Source: Kitasatospora herbaricolor
GTDB taxonomy: Bacteria > Actinomycetota > Actinomycetes > Streptomycetales > Streptomycetaceae
Length of the DNA stretch: 64,000 nucleotides
Reading direction: 5' to 3'
Assembly: GCF_030813695.1 (NCBI RefSeq)
Contig: NZ_JAUSVA010000002.1
Span: 2,356,001-2,420,000, forward strand
Below are positions 1 through 8,328 of this stretch, in pieces. Every line of letters begins with the position of its first letter. Position 1 is the first letter of the stretch. The position numbers and the translations under genes were made by a program. Below the pieces are notes generated by a model, which saw only the letters and a list, made by a program, of their open reading frames with translations, was not told the DNA's origin and ran no database searches.

Positions 1-1
1 T

Positions 2-1027
2 GCCTCGCTCGGCTTCCGGATGCCCGCGGAATGGGCCCCGCACGACCGCACCTGGATGGCCTTCCCCACCACCAACCAGACCTTCGACAGCGCCGAGCAC
101 CTGCACGCCGCCCGCCTCGCCTGGGCCGAGGTCGCCAACACCATCGTCCGCTACGAGCCGGTGACGCTGATCGTCAACACCGGCGAGAGCGAGGACGCCA
201 GGAAGTACGTCTCCGAGCAGGTCGAGCTGGTCGAGCGCCCGCTGGACGACGCCTGGATGCGCGACATCGGCCCCACCTTCCTCACCGACGGCAAGGGCGG
301 GATCGCCGCCACCGACTGGGTGTTCAACGGCTGGGGCGCGCAGTCCTGGGCCAGCTGGGAGAAGGACCAGCACATCGCCGAGGCCATCACCGGCCTGTCC
401 GGCGTGCAGCGCTTCGCCTCCCGCCTGATCAACGAGGGCGGCGGCATCCACGTCGACGGCGAGGGCACCGTCCTGGTCACGGAGACCGTGCAGCTCGGCG
501 AGGGCCGCAACTCCGACTGGACCAAGGAGGAGGTGGAGGCCGAACTGCACGCGCAGCTGGGCACCACCAAGGCCGTCTGGCTGCCGCGCGGACTCACCCG
601 CGACTACGACGAGTTCGGCACCCGCGGCCACATCGACATCGTCGCCTCCTTCGTCCGCCCCGGCGTCGTGGTGGCCCACGTCCAGCCCGACCCCGCCCAC
701 CCGGACCACGAGGTGTGCAAGGAGCTGGTGGCGATCCTGCGCACCTCCACCGATGCCGCCGGCCGCCAGCTGGAGGTCATCGAACTGCCCGCCCCCACCG
801 TCCTGCTGGACGAGGAGGGCGAGCCGGTCGACTACTCCTACATCAACCACTACGTCGCCAACGGCGCCGTCGTGCTCTGCGCCTTCGGCGACCCCCGCGA
901 CCAGGCGGCCGCCGACATCCTCGGCGAGGCCTACCCCGGCCGCACCGTCGAACTCGTCGACGCCCGCGAGATCTTCGCCAACGGCGGCGGCATCCACTGC
1001 ATCACCCAGCAGCAGCCGAAGCCCTGA
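2..1027 (+). CDS. aguA: Agmatine deiminase, 5' end outside window
   Basis: Agmatine deiminase hydrolyses agmatine to N-carbamoylputrescine plus ammonia, feeding putrescine synthesis or arginine breakdown. The reading frame is open from the first bases (…GFRMPAEWAPHDRTW), and family members carry a few more residues before the GFRMPAEW motif, so the true start lies upstream; the ATG at 20 is internal. The C-terminal NGGGIHCITQQQP motif carries the catalytic cysteine of the peptidyl-arginine-deiminase superfamily, and acidic/His motifs (DAWMRDIGP, GTRGHIDIVASF) are in place. 341 residues are visible. A GC-rich hairpin follows the stop codon. Recognition of the family is firm; only the N-terminus is missing. 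Confidence 0.95.
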   Translation, partial: ASLGFRMPAEWAPHDRTWMAFPTTNQTFDSAEHLHAARLAWAEVANTIVRYEPVTLIVNTGESEDARKYVSEQVELVERPLDDAWMRDIGPTFLTDGKGGIAATDWVFNGWGAQSWASWEKDQHIAEAITGLSGVQRFASRLINEGGGIHVDGEGTVLVTETVQLGEGRNSDWTKEEVEAELHAQLGTTKAVWLPRGLTRDYDEFGTRGHIDIVASFVRPGVVVAHVQPDPAHPDHEVCKELVAILRTSTDAAGRQLEVIELPAPTVLLDEEGEPVDYSYINHYVANGAVVLCAFGDPRDQAAADILGEAYPGRTVELVDAREIFANGGGIHCITQQQPKP

Positions 1028-1037
1028 CGAGCGTACG

Positions 1038-1068
1038 GGCCGGCCCACCGACCGGCGGGCCGGCCTTC
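1038..1068 (+). terminator. Terminator hairpin after agmatine deiminase
   Basis: GGCCGGCCC (1038-1046) pairs perfectly with GGGCCGGCC (1057-1065), loop 10 nt, followed by TTCTC. It sits 11 bp after the aguA stop codon. This is seen directly; use as a terminator is inferred. Confidence 0.6.
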
Positions 1069-1075
1069 TCGGGAG

Positions 1076-1495
1076 TCACCGAACCCGGCACCGACCGGCG
1101 CACCCGGAGACCAACTCCCACATCGCTCCCGCCTGATCCGAATCGAGCCGGAGTCGACCCGTCCGCGCACTGCCCGAAGTGCCTCGGTACGGCCCGACTC
1201 CGGCCGTTCGCGTTCGGAGGACCCGCACCGTCCGGTTCCCGGCGGTGGCCCGCTTCGCGCGCTCCTCGGACAGGTCGAAGCCTGGCCGGAGCACCTGGAA
1301 CGTCTCACGGTGGCCCCGGCCTCCGGCGACGACCGCACCGAACTGCGCCACGAAGGTGTGCCGGGGTACCCCCGGCAGGTCGAAGTCCCTGACGGCGAGC
1401 GGGTATCCGCATCCGGTCGCGGTCCGCTCCGACAACGACACGAAGGCCCCGCTGCTACTGCCCGGCGCGTCGGGCAGGACGAGCTCGTGACGCAT
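1076..1495 (-). CDS. Doubtful hypothetical ORF, possibly a gene remnant
   Basis: A minus-strand frame of about 139 codons begins with ATG at 1495 (MRHELVLPDAPG…). Its first ~95 codons have the GC-rich third positions of neighbouring genes and a protein-like composition (FDLPGVPRHTFVAQFG), while its last third runs through the dispersed repeat at 1111-1212. No convincing ribosome binding site precedes the start and I do not recognise a family. It could be a small lineage-specific gene, a decayed gene, or chance coding-like sequence in a high-GC intergenic region. Otherwise the 1028-1595 gap holds only the terminator and the repeat. Confidence 0.25.
   Translation of the reverse strand: MRHELVLPDAPGSSSGAFVSLSERTATGCGYPLAVRDFDLPGVPRHTFVAQFGAVVAGGRGHRETFQVLRPGFDLSEERAKRATAGNRTVRVLRTRTAGVGPYRGTSGSARTGRLRLDSDQAGAMWELVSGCAGRCRVR
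1111..1212. repeat. Dispersed ~100-bp repeat, copy A
   Basis: This stretch, from CAACTCCC.CATCGCTCC to GGCCGTTCGCG, matches 3601-3721 over its whole length, by eye roughly three quarters identical with small gaps. Both copies are in the same orientation and lie between genes. The centre holds an imperfect palindrome (GCACTGCCCGAAGTGC) that is perfect in the other copy. It may be a short mobile or regulatory element, or remnants of a duplicated gene end. Confidence 0.6.
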
Positions 1496-1595
1496 CCACG
1501 GGGGCCACGGACGACGGTATGTTCGACCTGTTCGCGGGGGCGCACGAACGTACCGTGGGACCTGAGCCATGACGTCCGGAAGGTGGGGGTGCAGC

Positions 1596-2063
1596 ATGCC
1601 GAGGCGTGACTACGAGGACGACCCGGATGCGCCCGCACCGAACAGCCTGGTGCCCGCCGCGTCCGTCGTGGTGGTCGACGACGACGGACGGGTCCTGCTC
1701 CAGCGCCGCACCGACAACGGCATGTGGGCTCTGCCCGGCGGGAAGATGGAGCTCGGCGAGTCGCTGGCCGCCTGCGGCATCCGGGAGACGTGGGAAGAGA
1801 CCGGCATCACCGTGGAGATCACGGGCATCGTCGGCACCTACTCCAACCCCGGGCACGTCTTCGCGTACGACGACGGCGAGGTCCGGCAGGAATTCTCGAT
1901 CTGCCTCCTCGGGAGCCCGGTCGGCGGCGAACTGCGGATCTCGGACGAGTCGCACGAGGTGGCGTGGTTCACGCCGGCGGAGACGGACGGGCTGCCGATG
2001 GTGGCCGGTGTCCGCAAGCGGATCACGGACTGGCGTCGTGGTCAGGGTCCCGTCGTCGCCTGA
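1596..2063 (+). CDS. NUDIX hydrolase
   Basis: NUDIX enzymes hydrolyse nucleoside diphosphates linked to another moiety. The protein (155 residues) contains a complete Nudix box: GGKMELGESLAACGIRETWEE then TGI, matching GX5EX7REUXEEXGU with the Mg-binding glutamates intact. The preceding strand (SVVVVDDDGRVLLQRRTDNGMWALP) is typical of the fold. The ATG at 1596 follows GGTGGGGG at a good distance; an upstream in-frame ATG at 1569 lacks one. Substrate cannot be told from sequence. It lies just before a second, incomplete NUDIX gene in the same direction. Confidence 0.9.
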   Translation: MPRRDYEDDPDAPAPNSLVPAASVVVVDDDGRVLLQRRTDNGMWALPGGKMELGESLAACGIRETWEETGITVEITGIVGTYSNPGHVFAYDDGEVRQEFSICLLGSPVGGELRISDESHEVAWFTPAETDGLPMVAGVRKRITDWRRGQGPVVA

Positions 2064-2139
2064 GCGTTCAGGTGCAGCGACTCGCATCCAGCATGAGAGA
2101 GTCGGACCTGCGGCGTCACCCACGCATGAGGAGTCCCTG

Positions 2140-2517
2140 ATGGAGTGGACCGGCCGATGGGGCTGGGAGGTTTCCGCCGGATGGGCCCAACCCGGGGAGG
2201 ACCCGGCCGTGGCCATCGCGCGGGAGGTCGAGGAAGAGACGGGGTGGCGGCCCGGACGGGTCCTTCCCTTGGTCGAGTACGACGCCCTGGCCGGGATCTC
2301 CACCATGCACGTCCGCTCCTTCCACATCACCGGCTGCGCGTACGTCGGTGAGCCGACCGACCGCAGCGAGGCCTCCCGGGTGGAGTGGCTCACCGAGGCC
2401 GACGTGGTCAAGCTCCTCGCCGCGGGCCAAGTCCCGGACGGGCCGTCGCTCGCAGCCCTGTCCTACTACCTCGGGCCCCACCGGCTGCTGGGCGGCACGG
2501 GCTCCGACGTCCGCTGA
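2140..2517 (+). pseudogene. N-terminally truncated NUDIX protein
   Basis: The 125-residue product starts MEWTGRWGWEVSAGW and goes straight into a full Nudix box (G-WAQPG-E-DPAVAIA-REVEEETGW). Normal members have about 35-45 residues before the box, forming the first strands of the fold, and these are absent here: the 76 bp between this ATG and the upstream stop contain no matching coding sequence. An AGGAG sequence lies 5 nt before the ATG, so a shortened protein may still be made. The C-terminal half (SFHITGCAYVGEP, VEWLTEADVVKLL) is normal. The first NUDIX gene upstream belongs to a different subfamily, so this is not simply its duplicate. I infer a decayed or remodelled gene. Confidence 0.65.
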
Positions 2518-2764
2518 TCTGTCAGGGCCGGCGCCTACGATCACGCCGTGCGGCACCGCGGCCGCAGCCGTTCGACAGCACCCCGCCATGCGGCAGGCCT
2601 TGCCGAAGGCTGTCACCCGGTGACGGAGCAGGCACTGAAGGACGCCGCGCGAGCTGCGGAGATGCCGTCTCAGTAACTACGGGGTCACAGGTCGGCACTC
2701 CTGACCAGTAGTCAGACGCACCCCCAATAGGTTCGCCCCCTGACCATCCAGCCCAGGGGACACA
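2518..2764. other. Gap without a convincing gene
   Basis: No gene is supported here. A short open stretch ends at 2675 (…TEQALKDAARAAEMPSQ stop) and could be the tail of a lost gene, but there is no start or family signature. The last bases carry the AGGGGA ribosome site of the next gene. Confidence 0.4.
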
Positions 2765-3424
2765 ATGCGCCGCACCACCATCGCAGTCATCGCCACTGCC
2801 GCCGTACTCGGCCTCGCCGCCTGCGACCCTGTCGCCACCAGCTCGACGGCGAAGACCGCCCCCGCAGCAGCTCCCCCGGCCAGCGACGCACCCCCCGCCG
2901 CACCGGCCGCAACCACCCCGCCGGCCGCCGCGGCGCCCAAGCAGGCCGAGCTGCCCAACCTCGTCGGCAAGGGACTCCAGAGCGCCCAAGACGCGTCCCA
3001 GGCCGCCGGCTTCTACACCCTCACCTCGCACGACGCGCTCGGCCGCGCCCGCAACCAGATCGACGACCGCAACTGGAAGGTCTGTACCCAGACACCCGCA
3101 CCCGGCCGGCAGGCGACCGACACCAAGGTCGACCTCGGCGCCGTCAAGCTCGACGAGACCTGCCCCGCCGCCGACCAAGGCACCGCCCCGCAGCCCAAGG
3201 CCGGCGCCACCATGCCCGACTTCAAGGGCAAGGCCGCCTCCGTCGCCCGGGCCGCGCTCGACAAGTCGACGTCGCTCACCGTGCAGGACGCGTCCGGGCA
3301 GAGCCGCATGGTGCTCGTGGAGTCCAACTGGCAGGTGTGCTCGCAGGACCCGGCCGCCGGCGCCGAGCTGACCGGGCAGCCGGTGGCGCTGAAGGTCGTG
3401 AAGTTCACCGAGAAGTGCCCCTGA
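2765..3424 (+). CDS. Secreted lipoprotein with two PASTA-like domains
   Basis: A 219-residue exported protein. The N-terminus (MRRTTIAVIATAAVLGLAAC) is a lipoprotein signal peptide with lipobox LAAC, so the mature protein would be anchored to the membrane outside at Cys20. A Pro/Ala-rich linker leads to two repeats of about 70 residues, each starting with a PASTA-like P-(N/D)-(L/F)-x-G-K motif (ELPNLVGKGLQ, TMPDFKGKAAS) and each ending in a pair of cysteines around NW(K/Q)VC…(E/D)xxP, likely disulfides. PASTA domains often bind peptidoglycan. AGGGGA precedes the ATG. It opens a loose group of three lipoprotein genes on the same strand with long gaps, so they are probably not one operon. Confidence 0.8.
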   Translation: MRRTTIAVIATAAVLGLAACDPVATSSTAKTAPAAAPPASDAPPAAPAATTPPAAAAPKQAELPNLVGKGLQSAQDASQAAGFYTLTSHDALGRARNQIDDRNWKVCTQTPAPGRQATDTKVDLGAVKLDETCPAADQGTAPQPKAGATMPDFKGKAASVARAALDKSTSLTVQDASGQSRMVLVESNWQVCSQDPAAGAELTGQPVALKVVKFTEKCP

Positions 3425-3600
3425 CCGAGCTACGACCGGGCACGCCGAAGGCACGACCAAGCCCCCAGAAGTGCCGACACCGAGCCTGTCGGCTATCCGG
3501 TCCATCCCGATCGGCGTGAGTCTGCTCCACCTGGGAGTGGCCGGCCGGGACCAACTCACCTTCGCCCTGGGTGGCAACGGCCGACAGGTTCTTGATCGGT

Positions 3601-3721
3601 CAACTCCCCCATCGCTCCGAGCCGATGTCAATCGAGCCGGGGTCGAGCCGCCCGGGCACTTCCCGAAGTGCCCCGGCGCGGCCCGGTTCGGGCCGGCTCG
3701 GGCCGGCTCGGGCCGTTCGCG
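3601..3721. repeat. Dispersed ~100-bp repeat, copy B, with perfect palindrome
   Basis: This is the second copy of the sequence at 1111-1212. It includes a perfect 20-bp palindrome GGGCACTTCCCGAAGTGCCC (3654-3673) and a small tandem duplication of GGCCGGCTCG (3691-3710) not in copy A. It lies in the 615-bp gap between two lipoprotein genes (3425-4039), which otherwise shows no convincing gene. Confidence 0.6.
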
Positions 3722-4039
3722 TAACCGGACCGGGCAGCGTCCCCGGCCGGGGGCGAGGAAGCCGGCGGAGGGCAGGGAGCGAGGGCTCCCGGGCGGATCG
3801 GGACGCCGGGCAGCAGAGCGGTGCGGCTCCCCGCACGCCGGCTTCGAAGCCGAGCGGGGTTCGGCGACGAACAGGGCGGCAACAGTGGTCACTTCGGACA
3901 TCCCGGCGGGTGGTTCCGAAGGTCGGCACCAGAGGTCGGTTTCGGCAAGGCTCGGTCACGGCTCGGCAACTCGCCCGTCCGGACGGCCGGTCGAGCGATA
4001 CCGTCCCCCTCGCCCACCACCCGCCTCACAAGGGGGATC

Positions 4040-4516
4040 ATGCAGACCCGCACCACCACCCTCACCCGCCTCACCCTCACCGCCGCACTCGCGCTGGGCG
4101 CCACCGCTTGTGCGAGCGGTGCACCGGCGACCCCCGCAGCCGAGCCGGCGGCCGCCACGCCGGTGGCCACCAGAACGGCCGCCGCGGCGCCGTCGGCGGC
4201 GGCCGCGCTCACCCCGGGCGCGCCGGCCTCCGTCCCCGGTGGCCCCCCGCCCACTCCGGACGCCGCCACCACCGCGAGGTACATCGCCGCGTTGACCGCC
4301 ATCGATCCCGAGATCGTCGACAAGAAGCCGGACCGCGCCGTCAGCCGCGGCCGCGACCAGTGCACCTCGATCGGCACCTGGCCCAACGACCGCCAACGGC
4401 TGGTCGACCTCACCGGGCAGCGCTTCACCTCCGCCAAGCACCCGGACGGGTTCGGGCCCGAGAAGGCGTCACTGATCCTGGACGTCGTCCACGCGAACCT
4501 CTGTCCCACGTACTGA
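4040..4516 (+). CDS. Secreted lipoprotein, DUF732-like
   Basis: A 158-residue exported protein. The signal peptide MQTRTTTLTRLTLTAALALG ends at a weak lipobox (ATAC). An Ala/Pro-rich linker of about 70 residues leads to a compact C-terminal domain (YIAALTAIDPEIV … RGRDQC … LVDLTGQRFTS … ILDVVHANLCPTY) with two cysteines that could form a disulfide. This resembles DUF732-type exported domains of actinobacteria; the function is unknown. AGGGGG lies just before the ATG. No operon partner is adjacent. Confidence 0.75.
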   Translation: MQTRTTTLTRLTLTAALALGATACASGAPATPAAEPAAATPVATRTAAAAPSAAAALTPGAPASVPGGPPPTPDAATTARYIAALTAIDPEIVDKKPDRAVSRGRDQCTSIGTWPNDRQRLVDLTGQRFTSAKHPDGFGPEKASLILDVVHANLCPTY

Positions 4517-4770
4517 TCTCGCCCACGGCACCGCGTCCCTCAGCCGGACCGGGGCGCACCGCCTCCGGTCCGGCCGCAGAGCACCAGTGACCTCCTGAAC
4601 CGACCGGTCTTCATATTCGGTCCGGGCCGGCCGCATCCGACTCCATCCGGCCGAGGATCCCGGACCGCCCCGCCCGGAGCCCGATGCCCCGCACTCGGCG
4701 CCCCGCGCCGCGCCCGAAGACCCCCGCCAGGAACGCCCTCCGTACCCGACGACCGCACCAGGGGACCCTC

Positions 4771-5376
4771 ATGCCCGTTCACGTCCGCACCGTCCGACCC
4801 GGCACCCTCCGCGCCCTGACCCTCCGCGCCCTGACCCTCCCGGCCGTCACCGCCCTGCTCGCGGCCACGGCGGCATGCTCCGCCGCCCCGTCCGCCGCGG
4901 CGCCGCCCGCGCCGGTGGCGGCCGCGACCGGCCAGGCCGGGGCCGCCACCGGCACCAGCAGACCCTTGGCGGCCCTGGACGCGGCCGCCGTCACCCAGCA
5001 ACTGATCAGGGTGATCCCCACCGTGAAACTGACCGTCACCTACGACGGCACCACCGACCCCAACGGCAAGCTCGGACGACCGCACCAGTACGTCAGCAAG
5101 AGCGCCTTCGACGACAGCAGGGTCAGCGGCCTCCCGAAGGCCAAGGAGGACGAGTCGCGCGGCCGGCGCGACTCCATCTCCTACGGCGGCACCGTCGAGA
5201 TCTTCGCCACGCCCGAGGACGCGCGTGGCTGGGCCGACTACATCGACCAGGGGCAGCAGGCCATGGGCTCGCTGCTGACCCCCGACTACATCTTCCGCAA
5301 CGGGACGGTGGTGGTGCGGGTGTCGCACCTCCTGACGACCGAGCAGGCGTCCGCGTACGGGCGCGCGATCGCCTGA
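4771..5376 (+). CDS. Secreted lipoprotein, function unknown
   Basis: A 201-residue exported protein. The signal region holds a tandem duplication (LRALTLRALTLPAV) and ends at a lipobox TAAC around residue 35. The mature domain (KLTVTYDGTTDPNGKLGRP … GTVEIFATPEDARGWADYI … ASAYGRAIA) is seen in many streptomycete lipoproteins, but I know no function. The start is the ATG at 4771, preceded by CAGGGGAC; an upstream in-frame ATG at 4684 would add 29 Arg/Pro-rich residues unlike a signal peptide. It ends in a strong hairpin shared with the convergent gene downstream. Confidence 0.75.
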   Translation: MPVHVRTVRPGTLRALTLRALTLPAVTALLAATAACSAAPSAAAPPAPVAAATGQAGAATGTSRPLAALDAAAVTQQLIRVIPTVKLTVTYDGTTDPNGKLGRPHQYVSKSAFDDSRVSGLPKAKEDESRGRRDSISYGGTVEIFATPEDARGWADYIDQGQQAMGSLLTPDYIFRNGTVVVRVSHLLTTEQASAYGRAIA

Positions 5377-5380
5377 GCCG

Positions 5381-5436
5381 GTCGTGCGCAGGGCCGTGGC
5401 GTCCTTGCCCTGCGGCCCTGCGGCCCTGCGCACGAC
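5381..5436. terminator. Bidirectional terminator hairpin
   Basis: GTCGTGCGCAGGGCC (5381-5395) pairs perfectly with GGCCCTGCGCACGAC (5422-5436); outer bases nearly extend the stem. It lies between two convergent stop codons (5376 and 5450). Confidence 0.75.
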
Positions 5437-5449
5437 CCGGCCGGGTCGG

Positions 5450-6805
5450 TCAGGAGTTGAGCGCCGTCCAGGTCCAGGCGCCGCCGACCCGGACGTAGAG
5501 GCGCTTGTTGACGCTGTCCACCGCGAGGGTCCCGTCGGGCGGGGTGCGGGTGAAGGAGGCGTCGCTGACGGGGCCGGCGACCAGGCGCAGCGGCGGGTTC
5601 GGCTGGTGCTTGGTGGGAATGGTGCCGCCCTGCTGGCTGCCACTGTTGCCGTAGCTGTTCTCCACCCGGAAGTCGCCGGCGCTGGAGCTCTCGTAGTAGA
5701 TGTGGCTGCCGGTCGGACTGGCCATGTACGCCCCCACCACGTTGCGCAGGACGGCGGTGGTGCCGGGCCCCGCGTACAGGTCGACGCCCGAATTGATCGT
5801 CGCCGTCGTGCGGTTGGCGATCAGGACGTTCTCCAGGGCGCTGCTCATGCCGGCCCAGGCGATGATGTTCTGCGGGGTGGTCCAGCCGGCCGCGAACCCG
5901 CCCGCGAAGGCGTAGACGTTGGTGGCGTACACGTGCTTGCAGGAGGCGTCGATCTTCAGGTGCGGTCCGCCCTGCATCTGGGAGGTCTCGAACTTGCAGT
6001 CGGTGATGTAGATGCCGTTGGGGTTGTTGCCCGCCACCGGGCCCTGGGTGATCCAGAGCGCGCCGGTGCCGAAGGCCTCGAAGCGGCAGCCGACGAAGTG
6101 GATCTGGTTGACGTTGTCGGTGCTGGATCCCCAGCCGGCGGTGGCCGAGTTGTTGCGCAGCCAGACGTTGGGCTGGGTGGTGCTGCCGGCCGGGCCGGTG
6201 CAGGACTCGACGACCAGGTTGTAGAAGCGGGAGTCCCAGAACTCCACGCCGTCGATGCACAGGTCGTCGTTGCTCGACATGTAGAGGTCGCGGAAGTAGC
6301 AGTTGTCGTTGTAGTAGAGCTCCAGCAACAGGCCGGTGCGGTGGTTGCCGTTGAAGCCGAGGTCCTCGATCGCGCAGTAGCGCCGGTGCGAGGCCCCGCT
6401 CGGGTCGGGTCCCGTTCCGGACATCCGCAGCAGGATCCCGTTGCCGCCCTTGACCAGGGTCGCGGCCTTGCTGCTCGCACCGACCAGCCGGACCCCGTTG
6501 CCGCCGACGGTCAGCGCCGGAGTGCCGCCGGCCGGCGTCACCAGGTACTTCCCGCCGGGGAAGTAGACGGTGCCGCCGCCGGCCGTGGCGGCGGCGGTTA
6601 TCGCGGCCTGGACCGCGGCCGTGTCGTCGGTCGAGCCGTTGCCGACCGCGCCGTACTGCTTCACGTCGAACCAGTCCGGCGAGCCGGTGGCCGCCGAGGC
6701 CGGCTGCGCCCCCGCGGTCATCGCGACACCTGTCAGCCCCGCGACGGCGCCCGCGAGCAGGGCCCGACGCCGCGTGCTGTCCCCCGAGGTACCCGATGTG
6801 ATCAC
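5450..6805 (-). CDS. Tat-exported right-handed beta-helix protein (pectate-lyase-3 type)
   Basis: A 451-residue secreted protein. The GTG at 6805 follows GGGAGGA and gives an N-terminus with a twin-arginine signal (DSTRRRALLAG … QPASA), suggesting folded export by the Tat system. The mature start (WFDVKQYGAVGNGSTDDTAAVQAAI) is the classic opening of pectate lyase superfamily 3 / GH28-type parallel beta-helices, followed by many short strands (YCAIEDLGFNGN, IHFVGCRFEAFG, GIYITDCKFE). The last ~50 residues (DGTLAVDSVNKRLYVRVGGAWTW) look like a small surface domain found on phage and cell-surface proteins. A polysaccharide is the likely ligand or substrate, but no specific enzyme can be assigned. 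Confidence 0.8.
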   Translation of the reverse strand: MITSGTSGDSTRRRALLAGAVAGLTGVAMTAGAQPASAATGSPDWFDVKQYGAVGNGSTDDTAAVQAAITAAATAGGGTVYFPGGKYLVTPAGGTPALTVGGNGVRLVGASSKAATLVKGGNGILLRMSGTGPDPSGASHRRYCAIEDLGFNGNHRTGLLLELYYNDNCYFRDLYMSSNDDLCIDGVEFWDSRFYNLVVESCTGPAGSTTQPNVWLRNNSATAGWGSSTDNVNQIHFVGCRFEAFGTGALWITQGPVAGNNPNGIYITDCKFETSQMQGGPHLKIDASCKHVYATNVYAFAGGFAAGWTTPQNIIAWAGMSSALENVLIANRTTATINSGVDLYAGPGTTAVLRNVVGAYMASPTGSHIYYESSSAGDFRVENSYGNSGSQQGGTIPTKHQPNPPLRLVAGPVSDASFTRTPPDGTLAVDSVNKRLYVRVGGAWTWTALNS

Positions 6806-7044
6806 TGCTGTTCCTCCCGTTGTCCGCGGCCTCGTGGCGATGCTGCCACGCGGCTCGCGACAAGATCGCAGCGACGGTGAGCGGTCGTCAAGCCGCTTTG
6901 TCCACAAAGCCGGTGGGGCCGTCGCCGGCGGCCCAACCCCACCCCGCGCGGGCGCGGATCCCGCCCCGCAGGCCCCGTCCGCGCAGGCGCCGTCCCGGCC
7001 GCCCCAGGGCGACGCCTTGCGCGGGCGGGCGAGGGGCCTGTTGC

Positions 7045-7647
7045 ATGGGGCTCATGCCGACTGATCGCGTCCTCCATCTGCTGGGATCCGGCGCGGAGCC
7101 TGTGCTGGGTGTCCGGGCGGCGATCGTGCATGCCCGGGACCTGGGCTGGGACGTCTGCCTGGGGCTCACCCCGACGGCGGCCGACTGGCTCCGTGACGAC
7201 CTGGACGCGCTGGCGGAGGCGACCGGCCACCCGGTGAAGAGCAGGTTCCGGCGCCCCGGGGACCCGGAACCCTGGCCGGCCGCCGATGCCGTGCTGGTCG
7301 CCCCGGCGACCTTCAACACCCTGAACTGCTGGGCCCTGGGGATCACCGACAACTGGGTGGTGGGCCACGCGGCGGAGGCGATCGGCAAGGGTGTGCCCCT
7401 GGTCGCGGTGCCGCGGGTGAACGGCGCGCTGGCCGCCCATCCGCAGTACGGGCGGAGCCTGGCGACGCTGCGGGAGGCCGGGGTCGAGCTGCTCCCCAAC
7501 GCGGACGGCCTCCCGGCTGACGGCCCAGCGGCGGACGGGCTCGCGCCACCGCCGTCCGGTGCGGGTGCGGCCGGCTTCCCGTGGGCGGCGGCCCTCGCCG
7601 CCGTGGAGCGCGCCGGACGGCGCGGCGGGCGGGAAATCGACCGGTAG
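7045..7647 (+). CDS. Flavoprotein (HFCD/PPC-decarboxylase-like fold)
   Basis: A 200-residue cytoplasmic protein of the flavoprotein superfamily that includes phosphopantothenoylcysteine decarboxylase and epidermin decarboxylase. It opens VLHLLGSGAEPVLGV, and DAVLVAPATFNTLNCWALG corresponds to the FMN-binding APxTxNT segment; PLVAVPRVNGALAAHPQYG follows the family pattern. Streptomycetes have many stand-alone copies whose role is unclear. ATG 7045 has GAGGGG at good spacing; ATG 7054 is an alternative start. Its stop codon lies in the first unit of a 29-bp tandem repeat. Confidence 0.75.
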   Translation: MGLMPTDRVLHLLGSGAEPVLGVRAAIVHARDLGWDVCLGLTPTAADWLRDDLDALAEATGHPVKSRFRRPGDPEPWPAADAVLVAPATFNTLNCWALGITDNWVVGHAAEAIGKGVPLVAVPRVNGALAAHPQYGRSLATLREAGVELLPNADGLPADGPAADGLAPPPSGAGAAGFPWAAALAAVERAGRRGGREIDR

Positions 7648-7725
7648 GAACGCGGTCGTAGGACAGCGCTCGGTAGGAACGCGGTCGTAGGGCAGCGCTC
7701 GGTGGGAACGCGGCTGACAGGACGT
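7642..7725. repeat. 29-bp tandem repeat
   Basis: Units CGGTAGGAACGCGGTCGTAGG…CAGCGCT occupy 7642-7670 and 7671-7699 with one base difference, and a diverged third unit follows (7700-7725). The array starts at the last codons of the flavoprotein gene. There are no spacers, so it is not a CRISPR array. Confidence 0.8.
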
Positions 7726-7775
7726 CGGCCGGCAGGAACCGGGAAGGGTGGAGGAGCGGCCTGGGCCGGCCCGCC

Positions 7776-7958
7776 TCAGGGCTGGTGCTCCTCCGGACTC
7801 GCGAACAGGCCGCTCTCCCGCGCGGCGGTCTCGGTGTCGGGCTCGGGCGCAGCGTCGCGGTCCCCCTTGGCGGCGGACGTGCAGAGCGCGAAGACCGCCA
7901 CCACGCTGGCGGCGCCCAGGAGGATGGCGGCGGCGGTGAGGATGCGGAGCCAGGTCAC
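7776..7958 (-). CDS. Small single-pass membrane protein
   Basis: The 60-residue product starts with GTG at 7958, preceded by GAGAGG at ideal spacing. It has one membrane segment (residues ~4-25: LRILTAAAILLGAASVVAVFAL) and a charged tail (KGDRDAAPEPDTETAARESG). A longer frame from GTG 8066 would add 36 Pro/Arg-rich residues without a good ribosome site. No function is recognised. It is followed upstream on the same strand by another tiny membrane protein. Confidence 0.55.
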   Translation of the reverse strand: MTWLRILTAAAILLGAASVVAVFALCTSAAKGDRDAAPEPDTETAARESGLFASPEEHQP

Positions 7959-8103
7959 GGTTGGCCTCTCGGGGACGAGTGCGGGTTCCGTGGCAGGTAT
8001 CGGCGCATCCTCGCGGGGAGGCGAGCCGGAGCCGGGTGAACCGTCCCGGCCGCGCCGGGGGCTCACGACCGGCGTACTTGGGTCGTGAACGCACTCTCCG
8101 TGG

Positions 8104-8328
8104 CTACTTGTCGTACTTGCCCAGCTGATCGGTCGTCAGCCCGTACGTGCTGTGCATCGCGATCGAGCTGAACGAGGCCCGGGCTGCGCGGGCCTGGGCA
8201 CTCCGCGCCTGTTCGGCGAGCAGGCCGTCGAGGTTCTCGGTGGAACCGCCCCGGCGGGCGACCAGGTAGCCGGCCAGCCCGGCGGCCATTGCGCCCAGGG
8301 CTGCGACGAAAATAATCATGGTGAGCAC
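8104..8328 (-). CDS. Small single-pass membrane protein
   Basis: The 74-residue product starts with GTG at 8328 (VLTMIIFVAALGAMAAG), preceded by GAGGGGG 5 nt away; ATG 8319 is an alternative. One N-terminal membrane helix is followed by a likely helical, charged cytoplasmic part (NLDGLLAEQARSAQARAARAS) and a polar tail. No family is recognised. It lies divergent to a TetR gene 160 bp away. Confidence 0.6.
   Translation of the reverse strand: MLTMIIFVAALGAMAAGLAGYLVARRGGSTENLDGLLAEQARSAQARAARASFSSIAMHSTYGLTTDQLGKYDK

Noticed and set aside
7642..7725. CRISPR array
   Set aside because: Repeat units are directly adjacent without spacers and no cas genes are present.
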